Positions 11,618-22,994 are shown, counted from the stretch's first letter. The stretch is DNA of 64,000 nt from Sipunculus nudus (GCA_026874595.1 CM049318.1:24013456-24077455), one strand, 5' to 3'. The notes: generated by a model not told the origin, from the sequence alone. Made by a program: numbers and translations.

Positions 11618-12201
11618 ATGATCAATGTGTTGCTAAAGATCCCTCAGAATTTTCAGTGTGATACAGATTCGGCGTCTTATAAACTTTACACTTCAAACCC
11701 GCGACACCTGTAAGTGATATGTTAAGTGTTCTGGTCCGTTATGTGGACAGAACATTTCATATATTTATATTCCCAATATATCATGTAAAAAGTCTCATTT
11801 AAAATGAAGCTTCTGTTATGAATCTGATCCCACTTAACTCATTGGACCAAAACACGGCTGAAAATAATTCAACTGCAATGCGCATGCGCGTGGAAAAGGC
11901 GTATTATCCATGATCAATGTGTTGTTATGGTGACCTCAATTGCCCGTATGATAAGGATTCTGCGTTTTATATATAAACTGTTCACTTCAAACCCGCGACA
12001 CTTGTCAGTAATGTGTTAAGTGTTCGGGTATGTAATGTGGTCAGAAAATATCATATTTTTTATATTCCATATAAATCATGTAAAAAGTCTCATTTAAAAT
12101 GAAGCTCTAATTTCTATCTGATTCCACGTAACTCATTGGACCCGAACACGGCTGACGATTATTCAACTCCAATGCGCATGCGCGCAGAAAAGGCGTTTCA
12201 T
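11618..12201. repeat. Tandem duplication of a 292-bp unit
   Basis: Copy 1 (11618-11909) and copy 2 (11910-12201) both start ATGATCAATGTGTTG and share long blocks: CACTTCAAACCCGCGACAC, ATCATGTAAAAAGTCTCATT, AACTCATTGGACC and GCGCATGCGCG. Identity is high but not complete. Each copy carries a CCAAT-like ATTGG and an NRF1-type palindrome GCGCATGCGC near its end (about 11880-11890 and 12174-12183). Confidence 0.85.
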
Positions 12202-13004
12202 ACACTAGGTTTCTAATAAGGCGTTTAAAATAGAGAGCTGTATAGGACAAGTCTTCAAAAAGGAATGTCACCCTTGGTGAACTAATATTAGACAGTGGAA
12301 TCCTGTATCAACAACATTTTACTCCAAGGAAATGAATATTGTTACTGGGCTGGAGAGTATTGCAAAATAATAGCGGACCAAGCATTAAAATTTTAAGTTG
12401 GTGATGAAAGTCACTTAGTGACTACTTCAAGGGAAATAAAACCGGTGTAAATACAATATAAAACTCCCGTTACTACTCTCAGGCAGTCTGTTGCCCTTTT
12501 TATAACTTCTGCCTGTTTGTCTATATCTCTTTCGGTAAGTGCACGGCACACAAATCCGGGCACATATACGTTTAAGTAAATACTGAAGACGGTTAAAGGC
12601 GCTAGACATAGGCTTAGAGGTTAGGTTATCATATAAATAGTAATTTACGCTTAAAAATAGTAGCAGTGAATGCATGAATATCGTTATAAGTAATTATAAG
12701 TAAACACAACAAATAGTGTAGGTGATTGTGTCCAATTGTAAAGGGATAATTGTGGAGAATACAAAAGGTACTATACAAACAGAACACAAAGGGGTTCCCA
12801 TTGTTTAACTTGTAGTGTATATACTTGAGTGTCCCATAGCATCAATAGACTGAGTTTATCTGTCTATATATAAATATAATTGGTATATCTTTATAGCTTT
12901 AATTTTCTTTGATCCCGTTTGGAGCTGTCTTTCTTGTTGTGTGAGAGACAACCTAAAACAGGACCAAAGTTTGGAGTAAAGGATCGTATTTCCTTTCCTT
13001 TAAC
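12202..13004. other. Non-coding stretch
   Basis: Contains an exon-like arrangement at 12483-12534 (pyrimidine tract plus AG, then GTAAGT). The enclosed sequence is pyrimidine-rich and open in two frames, so it is not called as coding. Confidence 0.35.
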
Positions 13005-13226
13005 CAGGCGCGGATCAGGGATTTTTTTGCAGGGAGGGGTCAACGGGTGTCATGCATAAAAATTGTCTCAAACAAGGTCGTTGGTTAAGAGCAGGGGGGC
13101 GTGGGGCTCGACCCGAAAACCCCCTGTAATGCATATGATTTGTCTGAAAAACAAAGGTCGTTGATTAAGATCAGGGGGGGGGGGCTGACACCCAAACCCC
13201 CCCTCCCCCTTCAGGATCCGCCCCTG
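13005..13226. mobile_element. hAT-like MITE
   Basis: The left end CAGGCGCGGATCAGG and right end CAGGATCCGCCCCTG form imperfect terminal inverted repeats of the CAGGGGCGGATCC type common in hAT-derived miniature elements. The interior has two near-copies of AAGGTCGTTG(G/A)TTAAGA followed by G-rich runs. An 8-bp target-site duplication is not clear. No transposase is encoded. Confidence 0.55.
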
Positions 13227-13271
13227 CTTACATTGATGTATCTGTAACTCAAAAGAGATAAAACGAACATT

Positions 13272-13300
13272 CAGGCGCGGATCCAGATTTTTTTCTAGAT
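13272..13300. mobile_element. Solo end of a hAT-like MITE
   Basis: CAGGCGCGGATCCAG followed by a T-run repeats the left end seen at 13005. No matching right end was found, so this is a truncated copy. Confidence 0.4.
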
Positions 13301-13485
13301 TGTCAATATGATGTACATTCATTATTATAGAAATTTCTAATATGCGTCGACAATAAATTGAACACTTTAATCATGAATATCTTGCCACTTATATATAATA
13401 TATTTATCATACGTTGATTTACTTGCAACATAAAGATTTGTAATTATTTACCTGTTATAGCTACCTATATCTTACTCACGAACGT

Positions 13486-13578
13486 TTACTCTTTGCGATA
13501 ATTTCCAGTACGTAAACACAACGAATTTGAAAACCCCACGAAAAAAATCAACCACAGTGTATATGGAGAAACCATCAT
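13486..13578 (-). CDS. Candidate short secreted ORF in the 100-bp duplication (low confidence)
   Basis: On the minus strand from 13578 the frame reads MMVSPYTLWLIFFVGFSNS and then about 11 further residues to a stop: a start plus a hydrophobic core like a signal peptide. The neighbouring copy (from 13678) starts MKVSLFTLCLHFCS but is shifted afterwards by small indels. A GTGAGT donor (+ strand ACTCAC at 13474-13479) lies a few bases past the stop. It may be a duplicated and decayed first exon, or simply T-rich repeat DNA. Confidence 0.15.
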   Translation of the reverse strand: MMVSPYTLWLIFFVGFSNSLCLRTGNYRKE

Positions 13579-13712
13579 TGGCGCTTAGGACGGCTTAGGG
13601 TATATTCGGATAAACACAGCGCATTTGAAACTCCCAAGAACAAAAATGCAAACACAGCGTAAACAGAGAAACCTTCATTGGCGCTTATAATGGCTTATGT
13701 TCTATTCGGATT
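13512..13712. repeat. Tandem duplication of a 100-bp unit
   Basis: Both copies contain ACACA(A/G)CG, ATTTGAAA, AGAGAAACC, TCATTGGCGCTTA and TATTCGGAT, with exactly 100 bases between equivalent positions (13578 and 13678). On the minus strand each copy has an ATG followed by a hydrophobic frame (see 13486-13578). Confidence 0.75.
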
Positions 13713-13779
13713 ACACAGTTCATTGCTGTCTGATCAATACAAACTTTCGGTCTACATTCTATACAATGTCTTCACTGGG

Positions 13780-15508
13780 GTAAGTTGAATACGGTTTAGC
13801 TTATATTGAACGACGTCTGTAATACCGTCTTAGGACAAGTGGTGAAATTTATTCCGTCGCCCAAGGGATTCTCTGTTCCGTCTGAAGAGTATTTCTCTTA
13901 CATAACTTATTTACAAGATAAATTCTCCATTTGAAATTAAGGGATTTCGCTATGTCTAAAACGTTGCATAATGTATTGTTTAATTAATTCTCTGATGTTT
14001 GATTCAGAGTTCAGGTGTCACCGGGTTATGTCATATATTGTAAACTATTTGACACATGTACTGCATGCTCAAAACAGAAAGGTGTTTCTCGGAGACAATA
14101 TCACAAAGACTGTTTAAATAATAATAACAATAAAATTAAAATATCAATAATTATAATTATTGACATCATTACCATAATTTTGTTTTCATCGTCTTCGCCA
14201 TGCATCGTCATCATTATCATCATAATCACAAGTAACCAAGACAACAGAAACTCTAAATAATATTTTAATCGACTTACATTTTAATCAACTAAAACGAGCC
14301 CCCTACATGTGCCAAAGTTGGTATGGCTAAATAACGCTGTAATAAGTAAAGAATTTATATAGATTTCTCCCTTTCTGTTGTGTGGAGTTTTGTTGAACTA
14401 GCATTCATAGACGTGACAAAGCCTCTGGCCTATATGGCTCTTCTGTAAATATATATACAATATGAACGAATAAAGCATGGGCCCGCAAAAAAACTCTTTT
14501 GAACCTGAATATTAATTGTTATGTTGCCTATCACAGCTTTTACACTGTATCTTTTTTGTTGTGTAACTAATATGTTTGCTGTCCTGAGCAGTGCGTGTTT
14601 TATATCTCATTGGACATATTTCCGCCCACCTCACCCCGTTATAAACACGCATAGGCCTGCCGAGATTACCTCTGCAGAGATACACTAAAATTGTTTTTAT
14701 GGCTCTCTTATATTTGTCATTGCAATATTAACTACTGAAGGAATCAATAAAACCGTGATACCACCGTTACATGGATAAAGTTTTATTTATTTATCTTTAT
14801 TTTATTAATTTTTTGGCAGTTGATAAACAAAAACTTACGAACGAGGGACTCGAAGAATTGTTTATAAATATTTCGTTTCATGATAAACCTGCTTTTGATC
14901 TTTTTTTGTCTATGTTGTAGAAAAAATTACCATAATAGTCTTGGAAATTCTTAGAACCGCTTTTTTATTATAATCTCAAGATAGAGCCGAAAATTAATAT
15001 AGTCCTTGGGTATCAGAATAATGTCTGGCTAATGTTCTGTTAACTTATGTTAGATTTTTTATTTCACCATAAATATAAGTAAGCAACATGTAACCAAATG
15101 AAAAAAAGATTGTTCAATTATAAATAAGTACAGAAACATCGTAAATCAGTAAGTCAATAATCCCACAAAAGAAGCTAGATTTTGTCTCAAATTTATGGCA
15201 ACTTTTAATTAAATTTTTTTATTGACCACAAGCATAAATAACCCAAAGTTAGTCGTCCTGGGTTAGACATTATTTAATTTCGAAAATTTAATAAACTTGC
15301 TCAAGATGGAAGACGTTGCTTCAGCATATGTCAGCCTTTGATTGATTTTTTTTTATTTTATCATAAAGTTAATAAACTATCAGCATCTGATTAACAAATC
15401 ACTAACATTAGAAAACCAAACTACTAAATTACATTTCACGCAGAATGTTGGCAACACAATAAGTTCCGAGAAGGAAGAAAGCACCTTGATTCTAAATTAA
15501 ATATTTAC

Positions 15509-15511
<3 letters not shown>
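13780..15511. other. AT-rich non-coding stretch with low-complexity DNA
   Basis: Positions 14115-14270 are an imperfect AAT/ATT/ATC-type trinucleotide region. Positions 14765-15420 contain several similar T-rich blocks (TTTTTTATTT...CATAAA...AATAA) that may be a very diverged repeat. No gene recognised. Confidence 0.45.

Positions 15512-15552
<41 letters not shown>
15512..15552. repeat. (TA)n microsatellite
   Basis: About 20 TA units, flanking the element at 15553. Confidence 0.95.
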
Positions 15553-15555
<3 letters not shown>

Positions 15556-15691
15556 AGTGGTATAGCCATGTTAGTCTGTAGTTGAAGCGAAGGTTAAGAT
15601 AAACAGTGACGCCTTTTAGATAGACTAACTAGTTTATTATCACGCAAGCTTTTGAAGCACACAGGCTTCTTCGTCAGGTGGTAATTAAGTC
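15553..15691 (-). mobile_element. Short dispersed element flanked by (TA)n
   Basis: Shares GTGACGCCTTTTAG, AGACTAA, CAAGCTTT-type, GCACACAGGCTTCTTCGTCA and GGTGGT(A/G)ATTAAGT with 38885-38995. Read on the minus strand, CCTGACGAAGAAGCCTGTG followed by GCTTC and A-rich sequence resembles conserved terminal sequences of some retroelements, including the hammerhead-like regions of Penelope-like elements. A GAAA core is not intact here. The element sits between two (TA)n tracts. The precise class is an inference. Confidence 0.5.

Positions 15692-15740
<49 letters not shown>
15692..15740. repeat. (TA)n microsatellite
   Basis: TA repeat with one interruption, on the right side of the element at 15553-15691. 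Confidence 0.95.
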
Positions 15741-15744
<4 letters not shown>

Positions 15745-16063
15745 AAGTGATGGAGACTTAAGTGAGGACTCGAGTCCACTGTTTAGGTATCCGGATTTTA
15801 TGACAGGTACTCTTAAAATCAGACGAGTACTCGAGTCTGGCAGACGGAAAGCGAATGTCACGTACCATAAAGACATTTATATACATGTGCGAACTATTAA
15901 CAGATTATTGAAAAAAAAAACTGTATATACTGAGCTTTAGGTCTGCATCGGGAACTATATGTTATTATACCTTAAAGTAAAATGCATGTGTAAACTAACA
16001 TAGAAATACTTTTGGTACTCTCAAAGTTCCATTTTAAATTTCTGTCTATGAAGAGATGTTTAT

Positions 16064-16195
16064 TGGACTGGGACTTGGACTCGAGTTACAGAAGACTTGG
16101 GCTCGAAGAAGATGGTCTTGGGCTCTAACCTCGAGGACTCTGACCTGGACTCGGACAAGTGGAGCTTGGACTCGGATTTGTACTCGGATGGTGTT
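16064..16195 (+). repeat. Degenerate TTGGACTCG short tandem repeat
   Basis: GGACTTGGACTCGAG, CTTGGGCTCGA, CTTGGGCTCTA, CCTGGACTCGGA and CTTGGACTCGGA recur in close succession, with related CTCGAGTC motifs at 15768 and 15830. The 64-codon frame (16056-16250) is a by-product with TWT/LGLGLEL runs. Confidence 0.6.
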
Positions 16196-17034
16196 AACTC
16201 GACTACATCACCGCAAAGGATGTAGACAAAAAGTTAATAAAATGTCCTGAGGTCCCGTGAATCTATTCTGAAGCAAGAACGGGTGACATGCAAGCAGTCT
16301 GAATTCAATTATACGTTAAAACCCTCAAGAAGTGTATAAATTGTATGCAGGAAAGTTTGCTTTATAGATATTAGATAAGTACAGTCTGATGTCTTAGATA
16401 GATTGAAGCAAACGGACAGCTAGACAAATTGTAAAGCCGACAAAAAAACAATTGCGATCTACGCAAGCGTTGCTAAAATAAGAAAGGGCCAAAACGTAGA
16501 TACATAAAGAAAATGTACCCTATATAATGAATGTGTTTGAAATATGACGTAAGTGAAAATGATAACGAAATGATGACATGTAATAAAAATTCACTGTCAA
16601 GCACTATCTCTTCGACAAAAACTTAAGGGGCGACATACATCCCAAAAATAACATATTTGATTGACAGATGACGTTTTTTTAAGTAATAAGAAAACTGAAT
16701 TGGTAATAATTAGTAACCTCTGATAAGAAGCGTGCCTTTGTGTGCAGGGTGATAAACCGGGGTCGGTCAGGTGGTCTAGTAATACAGATATTCCATATAC
16801 AGCTCACAAGATTGACATATACCTGCGGAATATGATTTGTAGCTCGAGATAATCTAGATCAGAGCGAGGGTTTGTTTTCTTTTGACATAGGATAAAGTAC
16901 TGCGTACATACGCTAGACAAAACACATATGTTACTCTTGGTTTCCAGGTTCTATCCGAATATAAGAAATGTATTAACTATTTTTTTTTATTGTGAATAAG
17001 AATGTTAAATTAAAAACACAAAATTGGTTCTATA

Positions 17035-17215
17035 ATGTCAGAACTTGTTATCAACTCGCAACTATCGTCTGTAGCCTCAAAGCCGGATGATAGTGAGTTC
17101 GAATCTCAGTCGAAGACCAGAGAGATATCTGGCGGTCGACCCTACATAGAAATAACGATCTACAGGCCTTTTGGGAAACCTGTGCCACACGGCCGAGTGT
17201 CCTCCACAAACGAAT
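17035..17215 (+). mobile_element. Partial tRNA-derived SINE
   Basis: CTGTAGCCTCAAAGCCGGAT and GAGTTCGAATCTCA (B box, 17096-17109) look like the anticodon and T arms of a tRNA, followed by a body with CTGGCGGTCGACC. The A-box half is not obvious. A possible detached head (GGTCGGTCAGGTGGTCTAG) lies at 16761-16779. Confidence 0.4.
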
Positions 17216-17639
17216 GTGACGGGTGCATATTTGACGCTACGCTAAGAGTGCTTTTCCCCAAACTGATTTCTTATATACAGCTGATCAACCATTATAGTTA
17301 AATCTGTTGTCCCGGTAATACACGGGCTAAAGAAAATCCCGGCTTCAAATGTTATTCTCCTTACGTAAACGTTCATAAATTAGTTGGGGTTTGCTTCCTG
17401 GGTGGATTAACCTGCTAGTACTGCTAGATTTAATATAAGATAATAAAAAAAGATTTATTATGATGAGAAATATATGAGGGTTATTAAACTGACATACAGC
17501 ACTGACAATTCTGTAGGCACACTCGCATTGCGGAAGCCATTTGTGGTGGCTTGAGATATATTTATAGCTTTATGACTTTGTTTTAGAATATATTGTATAT
17601 ACTTTAGAATGTCGACAACGTAAAAGTTCCTTTCAAGGT

Positions 17640-18420
17640 AATTATAGTGACTAGCCGCTTTCAGACATATGTAGGATATATTGTGACCAGTGTAGTGATT
17701 AGACATTGACACATACTTGTAGAATAATGATTGGTCCATGTTGCGAGTAAGTTGACTTCTAGTGAATGGTGATCTGGTACAGTTAAGCATATATAAACTA
17801 CTGAAAAGCAACGGTCCCATGAGACAAAAAGGGTGACTGCCCACAGTGGCGCAAATGTGGAACAGTTGCTGGTAACTACAGCGCGAATTTTGAATAGTGA
17901 TGAGCATTACCCAGCGAATTTGGTTTAGTGACTGGCAACTGTCGCGAAAATGCAAAGAAATGAGTGGCCAATGTCGGGCGAATGTAGAATAATTAATGGC
18001 CACTATCAAGCGAATGTAATTTAGTGACTTGCTACTTTCGAGCGAATATGGAGTAGTGACGGGCCATTGTCGCTCGTATGTTGAATAGTGACTGATCAAT
18101 GTTGCCCGAACGTAGAAAAATGACTTGTCACGGTTGAGCGAATGTAAGGTATATTGACTGGGCGAGTCGTGCGCATGCAGAATTACCACTAGTAACTGCC
18201 GCGCGAATGAGGATAATTAAGTGACTGGTCCCAGTCGGGCGAACCTATACTAATGACTGGTCACATATTCGCGTGCCAGTATAGGATAGCGACTAGTAAC
18301 TGTAGAGTTTGGTGACTTTTCATTGCCGCTCGAATGTTTTAAAGTGATCAGCGACCGTCGCCCAAATGAAAAATAAGCTTGACTTGTTTTGCGAAATTGT
18401 AGAATAATAGGTCAGTGTTA
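17640..18420. repeat. 32-bp minisatellite
   Basis: The unit begins GTGACTGGCCACTGTCGAGC and continues GAATGTAGAATA. Six successive intervals between equivalent bases at 17933-18125 are exactly 32 bases; spacing is less regular outside. Because 32 is not a multiple of three, the 243-codon minus-strand frame at 17458-18189 cannot be a periodic protein and is a chance frame in a stop-poor repeat. Confidence 0.9.
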
Positions 18421-19539
18421 TGTGTACATATATTGATAGTACAGAGTCACACTATAGCATCGATTTTGGTTTTCCTAAAATGTGAAGCACTAACGTCCAA
18501 AAAAGATTGTTCTTTATTACAATGATTGATAATTAGAGCTGTGGGCAACAGAATGAAGCCAGTTGGTACAGAAAAATTCAGACAACTATTATGCTTGGCA
18601 AAGAGAGCGTATAATGTACTATGAGCAGACACGTGGCTGGGCGGGGCGGGGATACCATACAAATGTACTACAGGTGAGATACGAAGGTTAATTGGTTCTT
18701 AATGATACTCAGGTGTTTTTATAAGCAAGTAAACAAGGGGGTGAACTCGGTACTTGGGTACATCAGGTGGCCCCATCCAAACAGGCAAGCATAGACCTGT
18801 CTCATTAATAGTGCATATCCATTGACAATGTTATATTCGTGAACGATCAAGCGGTGTTATCATCTAATTTGTCTATCATATTATTATATTGTACACACGC
18901 GTTCAAAGTAACGATGAATCAGTGATAAAAAACATACAATGAATAATCGGATCGTCCAGAGATAATGCGTGTGCTTACGGTAATACTCTGTTCTGTAGGT
19001 GGTGCGCTCTGTGGAATGAATATGAATGCGACACATTAGAATAGTGGACATAAGAAAGATTTGTCGCACGTAATTTTTGCATGTACCATGTATATAGGAC
19101 ACAATAATATATCCCTCACAGGAAGGGGCGGCTTATAGGTGTGATAAGTTTATTTCTGTATCCATATTTGGGTATAAACAAATTATGGATCGACCTGCTT
19201 AGATCCTTAGGAGTGCATACTCATCGATATCAATTTTTCTTCTACTTTTTTCCCCCTGCCATTTCCTGTTTGCATTTGCATAAGATCTCTAATATGGTTG
19301 ATTTTCAAAAGCTGATTTTTGAGCATTATATCAGCTAAGGTCACAAAAATTGCACCTGACAGTAATTTTTACCTTGACCTTATTCCCACGGTCGTTCCTT
19401 TATCGCTCTGTTGCGGTCCCCCATTACATATTGTATGTCCTTAATATTCATTAATTGTCTTGATACCTGCACATGCGATCATGCTGAAATGAAGTATGTG
19501 GACTATTGCGAATTACAAACTTAGCCCACAGGTAAAACA
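18421..19539. other. Non-coding stretch
   Basis: Several short frames on both strands have no domain. No repeat identified. Confidence 0.4.
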
Positions 19540-20110
19540 AGAGAAGACAGAATTACGCTCCCGAGGCAGCGGAAATCTTGCGCTTCTAAAGAAGCTACTG
19601 ATTTTCACGCTGCCTGCTTTGACCGTTTAAGATGTACTTAAACACCAAGTGGTGCATATGGGCCTGTCTGCTGAAAAAAAAAACTGCTGATGTGACGAGC
19701 AGCCAACCAAATGCAAGTCAACAAACAGGCATCAGGCTCCGCCCAGAAACCACGTGAGGGGCTATTCTCTCTGAGCCTGTGGCCTGTTCAAACGGTCGCC
19801 GGAGCGATGAGCTGTCACTCAAAACGAAATGAACAACATTGGCTTCGTGTATTCCTCGCTTGGCTGGTAAACCGTTTTTTCTTCAGCACAGGGTCTCATC
19901 TGATTGGACCAAAATACAGTGCTCCCCTCTGGTGTAGAGATTCAGGATACAAGGTCATAACAAACAGCGCTTACGAAATAGGTAGTTGGCCTATGGGTAA
20001 AGCGCTGTGTAAAGAGCGTAAGACAGAATACGTGCGGAACGTAACTAATACGATGCAATTGATGAACTACAGAGGGGAAAGTGCCCGGCTCGGAAACCAC
20101 CAGGGCTATA
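19540..20110. promoter_or_regulatory. Candidate promoter or enhancer block
   Basis: GC content is higher than the surroundings. Motifs seen are GGCTCCGCCCAG (GC-box like, 19735-19746), ACCACGTGAG (E-box CACGTG, 19751), two ATTGG/CCAAT-type motifs (about 19840 and 19902) and octamer-like ATGCAAGT (19711). A 141-codon + frame crosses it without any recognised domain, so the regulatory reading is preferred, but it rests only on motif clustering. Confidence 0.3.
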
Positions 20111-20436
20111 AAGGTAAAATAATGCTCAGATATTAGCTGCAGTTTCCTTAAGACAGGATATAACCTATGCTTATTGGTATCAAAATCCTGTAAAACTTGA
20201 GTTCCAGCAGGCATAACATTCATTTAATAACATATCATACTTGTCATATGATTGCCTTCGTCCTCATCCAATAGACAGTGCCCTCTACAGGCCGTATACT
20301 CAACCTCACAAAGCAGGTATAATAATTGGACCTTGATATAAAAAAATGATTATTTATATGCTGAGAAAAACGGTTAGCGAAATTATACAGTTATATTTAT
20401 AGTCAAGTGAATATTTTTCCGTATAGGGGATCCTAG

Positions 20437-20541
20437 CACTACCAAGTCTGTTGCAACCAAAATTTCACAGACCTTGATTCATCGAGCCTCTGTGAAATAG
20501 ACGCCAGAGTGGCTCTCTGAATTTGCAACAGACTTTGTAGT
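20437..20541. repeat. Nested inverted repeat (two-tier hairpin)
   Basis: The outer arms ACTACCAAGTCTGTTGCAA (20438-20456) and its complement at 20523-20541 match at 18 of 19 positions. Inside, ATTTCACAGA (20462-20471) pairs perfectly with TCTGTGAAAT (20489-20498) around a 17-base loop. The result is about 105 bp of nested dyad symmetry, either a fold-back mobile element or a structured RNA. Confidence 0.8.
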
Positions 20542-21596
20542 ATGAATGTGGCCCACTGCGAATACTGAAAACTGTATTATAAATGACTAAACCACTCTGC
20601 TGCCCCCATGCTATATTGAGAGTATAATAGGTGTCTACAGGAATACACTTTTACGCCGGATAGAGTGATACTTCACAATGTTTACAGTATATTCCCAGGA
20701 ATAAAACCTGGAACAGATGTGTTAATGGAGAAAAGACAGAAAAAAGGCGCCAATGGCAAAGTAGGGTACACAACACAAACTGTCTGGTCTAACGTACACC
20801 CACTTTTGTTTTGCTTCTTTTCCATTACTTGTTATATGAATATTAAGACCCTAACAGCTGCAGGTATTAATCCCGGGATTATTCCCAATAACCAACATTA
20901 ACAAGCAGAATACCCTGTTATTCTCGGCGTTTAAGCCATCGGGGGAATAGAGGAATGTAAAACGTGCATTAGTAGCTCTAAAGTTTAGAGGAATGACTCG
21001 ATGGACTGGGCATTTTGGATACAGATTTTAAAGTCCTTTGATCCGCATCTTCCGGCTAATGCATGAGTTTGAACAACATAATATAACTTTGGAAATTAGG
21101 TTTCTCACAAAACTCTCAAATGATTGTTATGGCTTCCGGCTTACTCCCGGGGGACCATCTATATTTATTTTATGAGGCTAGAAAAGACAGCTTTTAATAT
21201 TTACGTGTATGACAGCCACTATATCGTTATTCAACTCTTTTCATTTAATACCTAGCACCAACCTCCTTTCAACTCCTCCCTGTCGCTTTGTCTGTCGCTC
21301 TGTCTGTCTGCCTGTCTGTGCACATGTGACAGAAAATGTGCGGTTGTAATTGAGAATTTGTACGATTTTGAATGTAAAGAAATGTTCCCTTATAGAACAC
21401 CTTTTATACACATGTTATAAATAATTGAACTTCCTCCTATCAAGGGTTTAAACTATATAATTTACTCTGGTATAATATTTTCTCTTATTCTGTGATAGTT
21501 ATGTATTTATGCTATATATTTTCATTCAAATTATATTCATTATTAAATAAATAATTGGGAGCAATCTCTTATGGGAAAACTTGAAGATGAAAAGAG

Positions 21597-21600
<4 letters not shown>
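20542..21600. other. Non-coding stretch
   Basis: No gene or repeat recognised. A 78-codon + frame (20665-20901) has no domain. Confidence 0.4.

Positions 21601-21630
<30 letters not shown>
21601..21630. repeat. (CT)n microsatellite
   Basis: 15 CT units. Confidence 0.95.
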
Positions 21631-21634
<4 letters not shown>

Positions 21635-22080
21635 CTTGTAGCCTTACACTACTTCACAGACCTGTGGTCCTCAATTTATGCAGTTGAAATATTTCTTTAA
21701 AATATACCATATATATATCTTCGGCTGGATACCAACCAAATGAGATATGGTTGGAATGGACCAAATGGGTACTCGACAAGGCCGGGTGGTCGTCAGGCTG
21801 TGCCGTGCTTTCATATTTACAGTTAAACATCATGGCGTCGAAATCGAACGGGAATACATTTAAATGTACAGATATATCCGAGGTACGGCATGGGCGGGGA
21901 TATTTTGGCAACAGGTTGACACGTGCTTGATTTATTATATATTTTTCGTTTTCCGGATTATACGAGATATACCTCTTTATATAGAAATATGATTATATAA
22001 TATGTAAAAGTATTTATTTATATATGTGCGAATATATACATATTTTTACATAAATTAACATTTATATATATATGAATATA

Positions 22081-22088
<8 letters not shown>

Positions 22089-22155
<67 letters not shown>
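22089..22155. repeat. (TA)n microsatellite
   Basis: About 33 TA units, among the longest TA tracts here. Confidence 0.95.
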
Positions 22156-22157
<2 letters not shown>

Positions 22158-22889
22158 ATAATATTGCTGATCTAGAAGATAATGGGATTCGTTATTTGAC
22201 TTAAAAGTACGCCCTTAATACTTTATCTCGAGTTTGAGTCCATTTTTGTGTTTACACTGAAAGCGTTGCCTCGGACATGTCAGTATGACAATGTGCTTTT
22301 CCCTAATACCCCTTTTTTAATTCAAAATTTGCCCGATCATGTAAAAAACTTCCTGGAAAAGACGTGTGCAAATATCGGTCAAATTGCAATCTTGTTTTCG
22401 TGATCTTCGTTCGTATAAAGACTGTTTCACCGGTGTGATAATTTAATAATGAAAGGAATGACAGCTGTGGATCCCTAACAATGAATAATTTCTAAAATAA
22501 TCACGAAGTGGTCCATATTATCACAAGCTGTTATCATGCAGATATTTTAGCTATTTTTTGTCAAACAGTTTCACCTGCATCTTAATAAAGTTAACAATAA
22601 AGACGTTTCTTGAAATTTCCAAGCCTGAGTTAAACATTAGCCATTACAATTGAATGCAGCTGGTAAGCTTTTAATATGAACAGACAGTTTTCTTTAAATA
22701 AACATTCTTTTGGAGAATAAAATACTAAAGCTTGATAAGTTGCTTAATAATATAAATAACATTGGATCACACGCACCTATCATAATAAATTCAACTCGAA
22801 CAACATAAATTTTTGTGGGACATAAAAGTAATCTGCGCTTGTTTGATTAGCTTTGCTTTGTAAAACGAGGAGATCTCGTTATTGAGCGA

Positions 22890-22994
22890 ATGGGACTAGT
22901 ATCAGCATCTACCATGGCCGAGGCAACAGCTGCTGGCATTGAAAAGAAAAAGCTTTTGGAGGAATGCTGGGATTTGCTGGGTCTCCCTCGCTGA
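22890..22994 (+). CDS. Small ORF with an ideal Kozak start (unrecognised)
   Basis: The inner start at 22914 lies in ACCATGGCC, a near-perfect initiation context. From it 26 codons read MAEATAAGIEKKKLLEECWD and then six more residues to TGA; an upstream in-frame ATG at 22890 adds eight residues. The composition (alanine-rich start, charged helix) is protein-like and the sequence is richer in GC than its surroundings. No family is recognised and no splice sites frame it. It could be a microprotein, a relic exon or chance. Confidence 0.2.
   Translation: MGLVSASTMAEATAAGIEKKKLLEECWDLLGLPR

Noticed and set aside
12483-12534. Exon-like segment with acceptor and GTAAGT donor
   Set aside because: The enclosed sequence is pyrimidine-rich and open in two frames with no coding character; the match to splice consensus is likely chance.
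17458-18189. 243-codon minus-strand open frame, the longest in the window
   Set aside because: It lies mostly in the 32-bp minisatellite. The unit length is not a multiple of three, so the protein shows no periodicity, and the frame has no domain or splice support.
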